A program made the position numbers and the translations under genes. Below the pieces are notes generated by a model, which made no database searches, was not told the origin of the DNA, and saw only the letters and a program-made list of their open reading frames with translations. Shown in pieces: positions 17,537-27,446 of a stretch of DNA of 64,000 nucleotides. This stretch comes from JAXHMB01 sp034521755 (GTDB lineage Bacteria > Bacteroidota > Rhodothermia > Balneolales > Balneolaceae), in assembly GCA_034521755.1 (NCBI GenBank), contig JAXHMB010000001.1:496001-560000 (forward strand), given 5' to 3'. Within the stretch, counting starts at the first letter, position 1. Every line of letters begins with the position of its first letter.

Positions 17537-18595
17537 TTAGTCGATTTTTTGGGTTTGAATGGCATTTAAAGCAATTTTACAGCATAGCTGGGCTGCCTTA
17601 TCTAAATCAGCAAATTTTGGATCGTTTGTTAATCCTTTTTGATAACGGTAGTAAATTTGTTGGGCAATAACCGCAATTTTAAACAACCCATACACATAGT
17701 AAAAGACCAGATGATCAACATTATTTCCGCTTTTACGAGCATAAAGTTCTGCGATTTCACTTCGTGACGGATTACCCTCAAATATAGTGGGTGATGGGAT
17801 GCCCTGCTTCACAAAATCATGGTCGGAGGCCACAGTCCAATACCCTAAAGAAGTACCCAAATCCATAAGCGGGTCGCCCAATGTTGCCATCTCCCAATCT
17901 AATACCGCAGTAATCGTTTGCCAGGAATCATCCTTAAAAACGATGTTGTTATATTTATAATCGTTGTGGATAAGGCAGTGATTGTAGTCAATGGGTTGAT
18001 GTTCCTGCATCCATTGCATCACTTTTTCAGCGATTGCAGTATCATCGGTTGCAGCTTTTAAAAATTGCTTGCCCCAGTTGGTAACTTGCCGCTCTACATA
18101 GCCGTCCGGTTTGCCTAAATCGGACAATCCTGCGGCTTTATAATCCAATTGGTGAAGCTTAACAAAAGTATCTAACCATGCGTGGGCTATCCGGTTATAC
18201 TCAGCTGGCTGCAACTTTCGTTCTTTGGCCGTTTCATAATTCAAGATAATGCCCTCTACCTTTTCCATGATATAGAACTCTGATCCTAATATGTCTTCGT
18301 CATCACAAAAGGCGTGCATTTTAGGAACTTTGCCAAACTGATCATAAATAGCACTTTGAACTTTAAACTCACGCCCCATATCATGTCCGCGTTTTACTGC
18401 GCCTACCGGCGGCTTTCGTAAAACATATTCGTGATCCTCAATGATTAGTAGGTAGGTTAAATTCGAATAACCACTGGTAAACTGCCGTACTTTTAAATTG
18501 CTGTTTTTAGAATTGATAAGTTCTTGATCAAGCAAATAAGTTTTTAAAGGCTTTTTATTTAACTCTTCTCCTTTTCTGACGGGCTGATGACTCAT
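17537..18595 (-). CDS. APH-family phosphotransferase (ACAD10/11 kinase-like)
   Basis: 352 residues with the aminoglycoside-phosphotransferase fold: a nucleotide-binding lobe (FTSGYSNLTYLLIIEDHEYVLRKPP), a catalytic loop HNDYKYNNIVF near residue 215 and a metal-binding LDWEMATLGDPLMDLG near 240. In animals and bacteria this subfamily is fused to or adjacent to acyl-CoA dehydrogenases, where it phosphorylates 4-hydroxyacyl-CoA so the 4-hydroxy fatty acid can be degraded. Here the next gene downstream in position but upstream in transcription is such a dehydrogenase, 4 bp away, which supports that role over antibiotic resistance. Confidence 0.85.
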   Translation of the reverse strand: MSHQPVRKGEELNKKPLKTYLLDQELINSKNSNLKVRQFTSGYSNLTYLLIIEDHEYVLRKPPVGAVKRGHDMGREFKVQSAIYDQFGKVPKMHAFCDDEDILGSEFYIMEKVEGIILNYETAKERKLQPAEYNRIAHAWLDTFVKLHQLDYKAAGLSDLGKPDGYVERQVTNWGKQFLKAATDDTAIAEKVMQWMQEHQPIDYNHCLIHNDYKYNNIVFKDDSWQTITAVLDWEMATLGDPLMDLGTSLGYWTVASDHDFVKQGIPSPTIFEGNPSRSEIAELYARKSGNNVDHLVFYYVYGLFKIAVIAQQIYYRYQKGLTNDPKFADLDKAAQLCCKIALNAIQTQKID

Positions 18596-18599
18596 ATTA

Positions 18600-19814
18600 C
18601 TATTGCTGATATTTTTTTATGCAATGTTTACCAAGCTGATGCATGTGAACCTCATCGGGCCCATCGGCTAAGCGCAATGCTCGTGCCGCTGCAAAATAGT
18701 GCGGTAAATAAGTGTCGGGGCCAAGCCCTTTACCTCCTAAAATTTGCATAGCACGGTCTATAACTGTTACGGCCATAGAAGGAGCCACGATTTTTATCAT
18801 AGAAATTATATCTTTGGCATCTTTATTTCCCAATCGATCCATTTTATCAGCAGCTGAAAGGGTCAACAAGCGTGCTTGTTCAATTTCGCACTCCGATCTA
18901 GCAATATCCTGACGAATGCTAGTCATATCCTTAAACGATCTCCCAAATGCTTCGCGCTCGGCAGTACGCTGCGACATCAGCTCGAGGGCATACTGTGCCA
19001 TTCCCACCAGCCGCATACAGTGGTGAATTCTTCCCGGCCCCAGGCGTCCCTGTGCAATTTCAAATCCTCTGCCCTCTCCCAGAATAATATTTTCCTTGGG
19101 AACCCGTACTTCATTCAGTTCAATTTCGGCATGTCCTTCGGGGGAATCGTAATATCCAAATACAGAAAGGGGACGTTTGATCGTGAGGCCCTCGGCATCC
19201 ATGGGTACTAATATCATGCTCTGCTGTTTATGCCGTTCAGCGTCAGGGTCCGTTTTACCCATCACAATAGCAAATGCACAATGAGGGTCCATACCGCCCG
19301 AAGCCCACCATTTAGTGCCGTTGATGATATACTCATCATCCTTGGCCTCAATAGATGTTCCAATATTGGTGGCATCAGATGAGGCCACATCAGGTTCTGT
19401 CATCAAAAATGCAGAGCGGATATCCCCTTGCATCAATGGAGCTAGCCACTGTTTTTTTTGAGATTCAGTTCCATATTTGGCCAATACTTCCATGTTGCCG
19501 GTATCGGGGGCACTGCAGTTAAACACTTCTGCTGTCCAAAGTTTTCTTCCCATTATTTCGGCTAAGGGGGCATACTCCATATTGCTTAGCCCGGGACTTA
19601 ACTCACCATATTCTTTGGGCAAAAATAGATTAAATAAGCCCGCTTTTTTGGCTTTCTGTTTCAGTGAATCCATCTTTGGAAATCGCTTCCACCGGTTAGC
19701 AGGATCCCGCTGAAAATTAAGATATTCTTTTTCAACCGGCACAATGTGTCGGTCGATAAAAGCATTTAGCTTTTGCTGCAGTTCTTTTGATTTGTCTGAG
19801 TATTGAAAGTTCAT
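18600..19814 (-). CDS. Acyl-CoA dehydrogenase (ACAD11-like)
   Basis: 404 residues, intact. The order is an N-terminal helical domain (FNLFLPKEYGELSPGLSNMEYA), the FAD-binding middle domain (FLMTEPDVASSDATNIGTSI, YIINGTKWWASGG) and a C-terminal helical domain (RIHHCMRLVGMAQYALELM, MQILGGKGLGPDTYLPHYFA, LRLADGPDEVHMHQLG). These are typical of the long-chain/ACAD11-type enzymes that make trans-2-enoyl-CoA. It forms an operon with the APH-like kinase (4 bp gap) and follows the SDR gene, so the cluster probably degrades hydroxylated or unusual fatty acids. Confidence 0.92.
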   Translation of the reverse strand: MNFQYSDKSKELQQKLNAFIDRHIVPVEKEYLNFQRDPANRWKRFPKMDSLKQKAKKAGLFNLFLPKEYGELSPGLSNMEYAPLAEIMGRKLWTAEVFNCSAPDTGNMEVLAKYGTESQKKQWLAPLMQGDIRSAFLMTEPDVASSDATNIGTSIEAKDDEYIINGTKWWASGGMDPHCAFAIVMGKTDPDAERHKQQSMILVPMDAEGLTIKRPLSVFGYYDSPEGHAEIELNEVRVPKENIILGEGRGFEIAQGRLGPGRIHHCMRLVGMAQYALELMSQRTAEREAFGRSFKDMTSIRQDIARSECEIEQARLLTLSAADKMDRLGNKDAKDIISMIKIVAPSMAVTVIDRAMQILGGKGLGPDTYLPHYFAAARALRLADGPDEVHMHQLGKHCIKKYQQ

Positions 19815-19831
19815 AGTCTTCCTGGTTAACC

Positions 19832-20600
19832 TTAAATCATAAATCCGCCGTCGGCAGTATAAATACCACCGGTCATGTAACTGCCTGCATCTGAAGCCAA
19901 CAAACAGGCCAGACCAATCATCTCACGGGGCTGTCCCATTCTTCCGCTCGGCAGTGTCTTTTCAATAGTTCCCAAGACTGAATCATCTTTCCAAAGCGCC
20001 TGACTAAACTTAGTTTTAATTAATCCGGGGCATATAGCGTTGGCTCTAATATCATAACGACCCCATTCTTTGGCCTGGCTTTTGGTTAGCATAATAAGCG
20101 CTGCTTTACTGGTGCTGTAAAGTCCCAGGCCTTCCCCAGGTTTCAGCCCTTCAACCGATGCAATATTAATGATGCTTCCCTTATTATTTTTCTTCATATG
20201 GGGTTGCACTGAAATTTGATAATTGCCAGCAGGCCTTCACGTTTATGTCCATAATTTTATCAAATGCAGCGGCTTCCACCTCTTCAATCGGACCGTAAAC
20301 CGGGTTTACTGCTGCATTATTCACTAAAATATCAGCTCGTCCAAAGGTATTTACCACTTGTTCTACTAAAGCCTTCCGGTGCTCTTGCTTACCAACATGG
20401 CAAGCTATTGCGATAGCTTTCAGGCCTTCAGCCTCAAATTCTGCCGCTGTCTCATCACAGCTGTCCTGACTTCTGCTGCTGATGATAACCTGAGCCCCGC
20501 ACCTTGCTAATCCGCCGGCTATAGCTTTTCCAATACCTCTGCTTGACCCGGTAACGATAGCCACTTGCCCATCTAGATCCAGTTGTTGTTCAATATTCAT
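19832..20600 (-). CDS. Short-chain dehydrogenase/reductase, one frameshift
   Basis: The N-terminal part (20600 to about 20200) has the NAD(P) motif TGSSRGIGKAIAGGLA and the NNAAV motif. After a single-base shift near 20195-20205 the rest continues HMKKNNKGSIINIASVEG, then the active-site YSTSK and a C-terminal YMTGGIYTADGG. The joined protein of about 255 residues is a complete classical SDR with Ser-Tyr-Lys catalytic residues. It lies 17 bp upstream of the acyl-CoA dehydrogenase in the same run, so a fatty-acid or hydroxyacyl substrate is likely. The break is at a point where no residue is lost. Confidence 0.85.
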
Positions 20601-20704
20601 TGTACAATTATTTTGTTGTTATAAGATATTGGCATAAATATCAAAGTAATGGCCCCGTCAACTCTATTCATAAAGGCAAACTTAAATTTTTTCTTAGATT
20701 CTGC

Positions 20705-21604
20705 TTATTTCAAAAAATCAGGATCTTTATAGGTAGGATTAGGATAAGAATAAAATCCCTCACCTGTTTCAACCCCCAGTTTATTCTGATCGATTAGGCT
20801 TTCCTTAAGATACTTAACCATATCATTTTTTAAAGGGTCCTGTGCCTTGTCAGCTGCCATTTTATTTACATTATAAACAGTGTTTATGCCAATTACATCA
20901 AGAATTCCAAAAGGCCCAAGCGGAGCTCCGGTAGCCACCATCCAGGTTTTATCTATAGTTTCAACTTCAGCAACATCTTTAACCTTAAGTTCTAAAGCTG
21001 CTGTTAACAGAGGTACTAGCAGCGAATTTAGAATATAGCCGGGTTGTTCTTTATGCAACGGCAAAGCCATCATGCCAATGGACTCTGCAAAATCTACAAT
21101 GGTATTAAACACCTGCTCATCAGTTCTCTTGTGTCCCATAATTTCGGCTGTGTTATTCTTCCATATTTCATTAGCAAAGTGCAATGCCAAAAATTGGGAC
21201 GGTCGTCCAGTAGCTTCGGCAAATTGACTGGGAAGCAACGTGGATGAGTTGGTGGCAAAAATAGTTTCAGGTGGTGCCAGTTCTCCTAATTTTTTATAAA
21301 ACGCTGTTTTAATTTTGGGGTTTTCTGGAATAGCCTCAATCATCAAGTCCGCTCCCTTGATAGCTTCATTTAAATCTGACGAGCATCGAATGGCCTCAAT
21401 TGTTTGATTTATCCGTTCCGGGCTTGCCCCTAAATCTTGTTGATAGGTTTGCCCAAGCTTCTGAAATTTAGCTTTCGCCTTTTCCAGCATTTCATCACTT
21501 ATATCATAAACGGTTACATCAAAACCGTGAAATGCCGTTTGAAAAGCTATTTGTGCTCCTAATACACCTGATCCCGCAATTGTTACTGATTGAATATTTG
21601 ACAT
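20705..21604 (-). CDS. 3-hydroxyacyl-CoA dehydrogenase (single-domain)
   Basis: 299 residues. A Rossmann motif GSGVLGAQIAFQTAFHGF is at residues 11-28 with an acidic YDIS end of strand 2. EAIPENPKIKTAFYKKLGEL and ATNSSTLLPSQFAEATGRP are the conserved active-site regions, the latter leading to the catalytic histidine in ALHFANEIW. A GPFGILDVIG segment is in the C-terminal domain. It oxidises L-3-hydroxyacyl-CoA with NAD+ in beta-oxidation or butanoate metabolism. It heads the run that ends at 14512, with about 100 bp to the SDR. The HFANEIW context differs from the usual HFFNP, which may mark a distinct substrate class. Confidence 0.9.
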   Translation of the reverse strand: MSNIQSVTIAGSGVLGAQIAFQTAFHGFDVTVYDISDEMLEKAKAKFQKLGQTYQQDLGASPERINQTIEAIRCSSDLNEAIKGADLMIEAIPENPKIKTAFYKKLGELAPPETIFATNSSTLLPSQFAEATGRPSQFLALHFANEIWKNNTAEIMGHKRTDEQVFNTIVDFAESIGMMALPLHKEQPGYILNSLLVPLLTAALELKVKDVAEVETIDKTWMVATGAPLGPFGILDVIGINTVYNVNKMAADKAQDPLKNDMVKYLKESLIDQNKLGVETGEGFYSYPNPTYKDPDFLK

Positions 21605-21756
21605 ATAATGACTCCATTTTGAGTGAAAAATAAAATGAAGAAATCAATACTAATTTCAAAACAACACCTCGGTGTAATAATTTTCAGGAGAGCTTTTAAA
21701 TGATAAAGCCCTAACCTTAAACCGCATCAACACCTGTTTTTCTGAACAATTTTCAA

Positions 21757-21764
21757 TATCTTTG
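21757..21764 (+). promoter_or_regulatory. Putative -7 element of the cysteine desulfurase promoter
   Basis: TATCTTTG fits the TAnnTTTG consensus of the primary sigma factor in Bacteroidota-type promoters and lies 35 bp before the ATG. The -33 TTG is not clear. Confidence 0.45.
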
Positions 21765-21798
21765 ACTCGTAAAATTATAACGGATTACAAACGAAATC

Positions 21799-22956
21799 AT
21801 GCAACAAATCTATTTTGATCACGCTGCAACTACCCCGCTCGATGAACGAGTGCTGGAAGCAATGAAGCCTTATTTCACCGAACAGTTTGGGAATGCTAAT
21901 TCTGCACACCAGCTGGGCAATAATGCCAAAGTAGCCGTTGAAGAGGCACGTGAAAAGGTTGCAGAAATTATTGGTGCTGAGCCTGCAGAAATTGTTTTTA
22001 CCAGCGGGGGTACTGAGAGTGACAACTCTGTGATCAAAGGAACGCTTGCGGCTACCGGTAAGAATGAAGTGATCACCTCTCCTTTAGAGCATCATGCGGT
22101 GCTGCATGCTGTGGAATGCAAGAAACGCAGCGGCTGCAAGCCTGTATATCTCGAACCCGGCAGTGATGGACAAATTACCGCCGAACAGGTTGCCGACGCC
22201 ATCAATGAAAACACGGCTTTGGTAACGCTGATGCACGTAAATAATGAGATCGGCACCATCAATCCTCTTAAAGAAATTTCGAAAGTCTGTAAAGAACACA
22301 ATGTCCCCTTTCATTCCGATACGGTGCAAAGCATTGGAAAGCTTCCTGTTGATGTAGATGAACTGGGTATTGATTTCCTGAGTATGAGCGGTCATAAAAT
22401 CTACGGTCCCAAGGGCATTGGCGTAATGTATATTCGTCATGGCTCTCCCTGGATGCCCTGGATGCACGGCGGCTCGCAGGAGCGTCGTCGAAGAGGCGGC
22501 ACGCTGAACGTTCCCGGCATTATTGGACTGGCCAAAGCACTGGAACTTATCTCTCAAAATCAGGAAGAAGATTTAAAACACTACCAAACGCTTCAGGACA
22601 GGCTTATTAAAGGACTGAAAGATAATTTTGAAAATCGCTTTAGCATCAACGGAGATTCCGAAAACGGAGTGCCGCATATCACCAACATTGCCTTTACCGA
22701 CGAACAAGGTCATGGCACAGACGGTGAAATGTTGTTGCTCAACCTCGATATGGAAGGCATTTGTGTGTCTAATGGATCTGCCTGTACTTCCGGGGCCGTT
22801 GAACCTTCTCACGTTTTGGAAGGCATTGGACTGGAGCCCGAAGTTGCCAACTCCAGTATTCGCATCAGCCTGGGTAAAAGTAATACCAAAGAGCACATCG
22901 ACTATTTTATTGAAAAAGCAGAAGGTGTCTTAAAACGTATGATGGCTACCGCGTAA
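21799..22956 (+). CDS. Cysteine desulfurase (NifS/IscS type)
   Basis: 385 residues, intact. This pyridoxal-phosphate enzyme takes sulfur from cysteine for Fe-S clusters and tRNA thiolation. Signatures are the N-terminal YFDHAATTPLD, VFTSGGTESDNSVIKG, the PLP-lysine region MSGHKIYGPKGIGVMYI and the catalytic-cysteine loop NGSACTSGAVEPSHVL, followed by IRISLGKSNT. The extended cysteine loop is the NifS/IscS group I form. A TAnnTTTG-like promoter element sits upstream. The next gene starts 2 bp after its stop codon. Confidence 0.95.
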   Translation: MQQIYFDHAATTPLDERVLEAMKPYFTEQFGNANSAHQLGNNAKVAVEEAREKVAEIIGAEPAEIVFTSGGTESDNSVIKGTLAATGKNEVITSPLEHHAVLHAVECKKRSGCKPVYLEPGSDGQITAEQVADAINENTALVTLMHVNNEIGTINPLKEISKVCKEHNVPFHSDTVQSIGKLPVDVDELGIDFLSMSGHKIYGPKGIGVMYIRHGSPWMPWMHGGSQERRRRGGTLNVPGIIGLAKALELISQNQEEDLKHYQTLQDRLIKGLKDNFENRFSINGDSENGVPHITNIAFTDEQGHGTDGEMLLLNLDMEGICVSNGSACTSGAVEPSHVLEGIGLEPEVANSSIRISLGKSNTKEHIDYFIEKAEGVLKRMMATA

Positions 22957-22957
22957 T

Positions 22958-23497
22958 ATGAGTATCAAACATGTAGCCGTTTTTTGCGGATCGAAAACAG
23001 GTGACAACCCCCGCTATACCGAAGATTCCATTGCTTTAGGCAAGGCACTGGCTAAACACAACATAGGACTTGTGTTTGGTGGCGGTTCTGTTGGCCTTAT
23101 GAACGAGATTGCAAATTCAGTGATGGAAAATGGCGGAAAAGCCTACGGAGTTATTCCAAAACATCTGCTTGATATGGAAGTAGGTCACCAAAACCTGACC
23201 GACCTTCGCGTAACCAGGGACATGCATGAGCGTAAAGCTACTATTCATGAATTGTCTGATGCTTTTATTGCCCTGCCCGGAGGCTTTGGCACCTTTGAAG
23301 AGCTGATGGAAATAGTAACATGGTCACAGATTAAGATTCATAATAAGCCTATTATCCTTTTCAACATCGATGGATATTATGACAAGCTAATTGACTTTAT
23401 CGATCACGCCATCAGTTCAGGTTTTATCAAAGAAGAGAACCGAAGTATCATTAAAGTTGTTACTTCAACAGCAGAATGCATGAAGCTTCTCACTTAA
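22958..23497 (+). CDS. LOG-family nucleotide 5'-monophosphate phosphoribohydrolase
   Basis: 179 residues. The family signature PGGFGTFEELMEIVTWSQI (about residues 107-125) is preceded by the helix MHERKATIHELSDAFIAL and a Rossmann-like start (VFCGSKTGDNPRY, LVFGGGSVGLM). LOG proteins cleave the N-glycosidic bond of nucleotide monophosphates and, in plants and some bacteria, release cytokinins. The bacterial role is usually salvage or damage control. It is probably cotranscribed with the cysteine desulfurase. Confidence 0.92.
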   Translation: MSIKHVAVFCGSKTGDNPRYTEDSIALGKALAKHNIGLVFGGGSVGLMNEIANSVMENGGKAYGVIPKHLLDMEVGHQNLTDLRVTRDMHERKATIHELSDAFIALPGGFGTFEELMEIVTWSQIKIHNKPIILFNIDGYYDKLIDFIDHAISSGFIKEENRSIIKVVTSTAECMKLLT

Positions 23498-23507
23498 CCA
23501 CAATTCT

Positions 23508-23795
23508 ATGACGATCTTTTCGCTTTTTAATTTTTTAGGTGGAAGTTTTGAGCTTTATGATCATCCCGATAATCCACTCCCTGAATGTCCAAAAACACCA
23601 AACTGTGCCCGTACCACATTTAAGATAGACAGCGAGCCTGAGTATACATTTCTTCTTTGTCAGACAGTATTAGAAGCCATTGGAGTTCATGATTTACATG
23701 TAAACCAAGACGAGCTGAAGATCTCTTCCGTATTTAAAGTGTTTATTTTCAAGGATGACTTTGTGATCAAGCTCCAACCTGCTGACGAAAAATAA
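23508..23795 (+). CDS. DUF1499-like small protein
   Basis: 95 residues. The start contains a short aromatic/hydrophobic segment (IFSLFNFLGGSFEL), then the DUF1499 hallmark LPECPKTPNCARTTF (compare P-x-CP-x-SPNCV-S) and a beta-rich remainder (ELKISSVFKVFIFKDDFVIKL). DUF1499 proteins are often periplasmic or lipoproteins of unknown function. No lipobox is visible here. It follows the LOG gene by 10 bp and ends the run before a hairpin terminator. Confidence 0.68.
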   Translation: MTIFSLFNFLGGSFELYDHPDNPLPECPKTPNCARTTFKIDSEPEYTFLLCQTVLEAIGVHDLHVNQDELKISSVFKVFIFKDDFVIKLQPADEK

Positions 23796-23873
23796 GACCC
23801 TTGTTCACGTTCGCAGTGCAAGCCGTGTTGGGAAAAGCGACCTGGGAGTAAATCGGCGCAGAGTAAAGAGATT

Positions 23874-23900
23874 TTATAATGCCCTGCAGCGGGCTTATAA
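23874..23900. terminator. Bidirectional hairpin terminator
   Basis: TTATAATGCCC-tgcag-CGGGCTTATAA is a nearly perfect inverted repeat between two convergent genes, with A/T tracts on either side so that it can work in both directions. Confidence 0.7.
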
Positions 23901-23916
23901 TCAGTAATACTTGCTT

Positions 23917-24399
23917 TTAAAAAGCAGGTTTAAAGAGTCCCAGGATGGTATTAATAACTACCAGAATATAAACGCCCAGAGACAAACGATAAGCAGCATT
24001 CCAGGCTTCTCTCGTATCCTGGCTTATTTCCACATCATCGTCACCCCTGAGCTTCTTCTTAAAGGATATGCTCGATTTAATAGAAAACCCGACCATCACC
24101 AGGATGATCATGAATAAGACCTGTTTAATACCCAGCCATGAATACATTTCAAAGTTGAACCAGCCCCATTTGGGTCCGCCCGGAATAGATGACATGGCAC
24201 CGCCTGAAATCAAAATTCCCAATGCGCCGATATGGGCTCCTATGCTTGTAGCCCGGCGCTCAAGCTTCATATAATATCCTTCATCATCAGTCAAATAGTT
24301 CTTGCCCACTTTCCACGCAAAAAGCATGCTGCCAATAAAGGCTCCCAGCCAGCTTAGGTATGAAACAATGTGAATCCAGTAGAAAATTTGATAAGACAT
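23917..24399 (-). CDS. Four-helix integral membrane protein (CopD/DUF2269-like)
   Basis: 160 residues with four predicted membrane helices: about 5-28 (FYWIHIVSYLSWLGAFIGSML), 50-68 (ATSIGAHIGALGILISGGAM), 85-107 (GIKQVLFMIILVMVGFSI) and 137-157 (LSLGVYILVVINTILGL). Histidines in the first two helices (WIHIVSY, GAHIGAL) could bind haem, as in the CopD-like and DUF2269 families. The function is unknown. It is convergent with the cysteine-desulfurase operon and lies about 40 bp after the acyl-CoA ligase. Confidence 0.68.
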   Translation of the reverse strand: MSYQIFYWIHIVSYLSWLGAFIGSMLFAWKVGKNYLTDDEGYYMKLERRATSIGAHIGALGILISGGAMSSIPGGPKWGWFNFEMYSWLGIKQVLFMIILVMVGFSIKSSISFKKKLRGDDDVEISQDTREAWNAAYRLSLGVYILVVINTILGLFKPAF

Positions 24400-24440
24400 A
24401 GATACAATTTTAAATGTTAAGTTGAGAATGTTGAATGGGC

Positions 24441-26318
24441 CTATTCAGCAAAAATATCTTCAATAAGGTGACCGTATTTATCTTCGATAATACGCCGCTT
24501 CACTTTAAGTGTAGGGGTCAGCTCACCTGTTTCAACAGTAAATTCATTGGGAACGAGCCGAAAATCACGAATCTTTTCATGGGATGCCAACTCTTTTGAG
24601 TAGGAACGAATTTCTTTTTGTAAATCGACTGTATATCATCGTGAGCAATGAGCTCTTCCAAAGAATCAAAGGCAATATCTTTTGCTTTGGCATGTGCTTC
24701 AAGAGCTTCAAAATCGGGAACAATTAATGCCCCCATATAAGCTTGTCGCTCTCCTACAACTACCAGCTGATCAATCCATTTGCTGGTTTTAAACATATCT
24801 TCAATCGGTCCGGGATAAATATTCTTCCCGCCGGCATTAACAATCATATGCTTGATCCGATCAGTAATCTGAAGCCTTCCATCTGTAAACCGGCCCACAT
24901 CACCCGTATGCAGCCAGCCATCACTGTCAATCATCTCTTCTGTTGCTTCATTGTTTTTCCAATAGCCCTTCATAACGTTGGGACCTTTACACAAAATTTC
25001 GCCGGCTTCAGAAGTGAGATCTAGTAGGATAGTCCTCTCCACTGTACTGCTGCTATAATCTTCACTGTCTTCCAGGCGTTGAATACCCACCGTTACACCG
25101 GGAAGAATTTTCCCAACGGTACCCATCCGTTCTTCACCCAACGTATTGCAGCACATTACCGGAGAGGTCTCTGTAAGTCCATAGCCTTCTAAAATATTCA
25201 GTCCGGCTGACATAAAGAACAGTCCAATTTCAGGAGGCAGTGCGGCACCGCCACTGACAAAGAAACGAACATTACCACCGGTACGCTGCTTCAGCTTATC
25301 AAAAACAAGTTTATCGGCCAGTGTTTTTTGCAGAGAAACCAGCCCCCGTTGGCCCTCAAAATATTTTTGTCCAACGTTCAAGGCCCAGTCAAAAATCTTC
25401 TGCTGTATAACAGTCCCCTCTTCCACACTTTTGGAAACAAGGTTATAAATTTTTTCAAAAAGACGCGGAACGCTGAAAATAATGGTAGGGTGTGCTTCCG
25501 TCATATTCTTTGCCACAGTGTCTACACTTTCAGCGTAATATATTTCAGCGCCTCCGGCCATAATTGCATAGTATCCCGCAGTGCGCTCAAAAGAGTGACA
25601 CAAGGGTAAAAAGGATAAGGTGCGATCAGTGTCCTTAATTTCAATCATCTGATGAGCGGCTTTCACATTACTCACAATATTACGGTGGGTGAGCATGGCC
25701 CCTTTGGGTTTTCCGGTTGTTCCGGAAGTATATATCAGTGTTGAAATATCTTCAGGAGTAATGCTGTTCACCCTCCTGCTTATTTCATCTTCATGCTTAG
25801 GCACCAGCTTCATTCCCTCAGCCATGATATCTTCAAATAACACTACATAAGGCTCTTCCATTTGGCTTTCTACTTTCGGGCGGTCAAAAGCTATTACCTG
25901 GTGAATATCATCGCACTTATCAAAAACCTTGATGGCTTTTTTAAGCTGAATGCCCGTTGATACAAAAAAGAGTTTGGCTTCGGAATCCTGCAGAATATAT
26001 TCACACTGTCCTGCAGGCAATGTGGAATACAAAGACACATTGATAGCACCGATAAGCTGTAGCGCCAAATCTACCACCGCCCATTCATATCGATTCTCAC
26101 TTAGAATACCCACACGGTCGCCTGCTTCAATACCGTGCTCTACCAGGTACGAAGCCAGCGTCATTACATCATCGTAGTACGGTATCCCAGTCAATGGTTT
26201 CGTAATCACTCTTAGAGGTAGGTTTTCTTGCAAAGGCAACTTTATCAGTACCCTTATATTTTTTTGAAAGGTTGATAAAAAGTTCAGCCAGCGTTTCAAA
26301 AGCTACAACTGTAGGCAT
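24441..26318 (-). CDS. Long-chain acyl-CoA synthetase (AMP-binding), two frameshifts
   Basis: The true start is ATG 26318 (MPTVVAFETLAELFINLSKK). One shift near 26180 leads into the main frame DDVMTLASYLVEHGIEAGDR. A second near 24610-24640 leads to EIRSYSKELASHEKIRDFRL and the end RRIIEDKYGHLIEDIFAE at 24441. About 625 residues in total. ANL-superfamily motifs are present: YTSGTTGKPKGAMLTHRN (P-loop), GYGLTETSPV, and GWLHTGDVGRF; the C-terminal lysine motif TPTLKVKRR is restored only by the second shift. It activates fatty acids to acyl-CoA with ATP, feeding the beta-oxidation genes nearby. Confidence 0.9.
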
Positions 26319-26476
26319 AGTATTTTGTTAATTTATGTTTGCTGTACCGATACGGCTAAAGCCCGTAACCATTGCTGAATATAACATTCTGAATACAAAT
26401 TTCAGCACCTTCCTTTCTGATGTGCTTTTATAGACATCCCGTATTTCTTATATTAAAAGAAAATAAGTGATTTTTT

Positions 26477-26953
26477 ATGGCGCATCCCGCAAATGAAGAA
26501 ACCATTGATCTGGTTAAAGAAATTTTTCGCTCTTATTTAAAAGAGCATAATCAACGCCAAACGCCAGAACGTTTCATGGTGCTGGAAGAGATTTATCGTG
26601 CGGACGGACACTTCGACGCCGATGATATTTACTTTAACATGAAGGATACCGAAGCCAGGGTTTCACGCGCTACCGTTTACAATACGCTGGACCTTTTGGT
26701 AGAATGCGGACTGGTACAGCGCCAACAATTTGGACAAAACCAGTATCATTACGAGCGGGCTTATGCCTATCAGCAGCACGATCATATCATTTGCCAGGAG
26801 TGCGGAACGGTACTGGAATTCTGTGATCCGCGCATTCAGGAGATCAAAACCATGATGGAGAAAATTCACGATTTCAATATTTCAGGGCATTCCCTTCACT
26901 TCTTTGGCTCCTGTGATGACATTGAAACTTGTTCCAAAAGAAGAAGAAGATAA
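26477..26953 (+). CDS. Fur-family metalloregulator (Fur/PerR type)
   Basis: 158 residues. The winged-helix region is LKEHNQRQTPERFMVLEEIY to ARVSRATVYNTLDLLVECGLV (about 20-80), including the conserved RQTPER and SRATVYNTL. The dimerisation domain has the metal-site histidines and cysteines HDHIICQECGTVLEF and GSCDDIETC. These are the residues of the Fur/Zur/PerR group, which repress iron, zinc or peroxide genes. Which metal applies cannot be told by eye. The C terminus ends in CSKRRRR, which may be altered by an indel in the purine-rich stretch near 26940. It is divergent from the acyl-CoA ligase. Confidence 0.9.
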   Translation: MAHPANEETIDLVKEIFRSYLKEHNQRQTPERFMVLEEIYRADGHFDADDIYFNMKDTEARVSRATVYNTLDLLVECGLVQRQQFGQNQYHYERAYAYQQHDHIICQECGTVLEFCDPRIQEIKTMMEKIHDFNISGHSLHFFGSCDDIETCSKRRRR

Positions 26954-27049
26954 AAAAGGCAAGTTGAAGACCGGCTAAGCTTTACTCGGAACATTTGTTA
27001 AAGAAAAGAGTGTAACAGTGTTTGCAACCTTTAAAATAAGGCTAACATT

Positions 27050-27446
27050 ATGAAAAAATTAGCACTTACTTCTTTCTTAATTCTATTTTTAGTAACAGGA
27101 ACACTTTCTGCTCAGGATCTGTCTGTAGAAACGATTGAAATAGGCACCGCCGTTGAAAACCGTTCTATTGTGGGTGCAGACTTCACTTTTTGCACCCAAT
27201 GTTGAAAACTTATTCTGTTTCACAAAGGTGACCGGCGCACAAGATACTACAGAAATTTACCACGTCTGGTTTTATAAAGACGAAGAAAAGACTCGTACTC
27301 CTTTGACCATCAAATCCAAAGACTGGCGGACATGGAGTTCCAAGACTATTCTTGAAAGCTGGACCGGCTCCTGGAGAGTAGCTGTTGAAGATCAGAACGG
27401 GAATATCCTGGCTGAAAAAAGCTTTATGGTTTCGGAAGAAAATTAG
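27050..27446 (+). CDS. DUF2914-like secreted protein, one frameshift
   Basis: ATG 27050 gives a signal peptide (LALTSFLILFLVTGTLSAQ) and LSVETIEIGTAVENRSIVGA. A single-base shift near 27185-27195 leads into APNVENLFCFTKVTGAQD, then HVWFYKDEEKTRTPLTIK, WRTWSSKTI and WTGSWRVAVEDQNGN. This order (V-x-x-LxCFTKVxGA, then HxWYYK, RTWSSK, GxWRV) is that of DUF2914, a periplasmic beta-rich domain of unknown function. Its last 23 bp overlap the convergent RND gene. Confidence 0.8.

Noticed and set aside
17537..18595. Aminoglycoside resistance gene
   Set aside because: The APH fold is clear, but coupling to an acyl-CoA dehydrogenase marks the ACAD10/11-type lipid kinase group.
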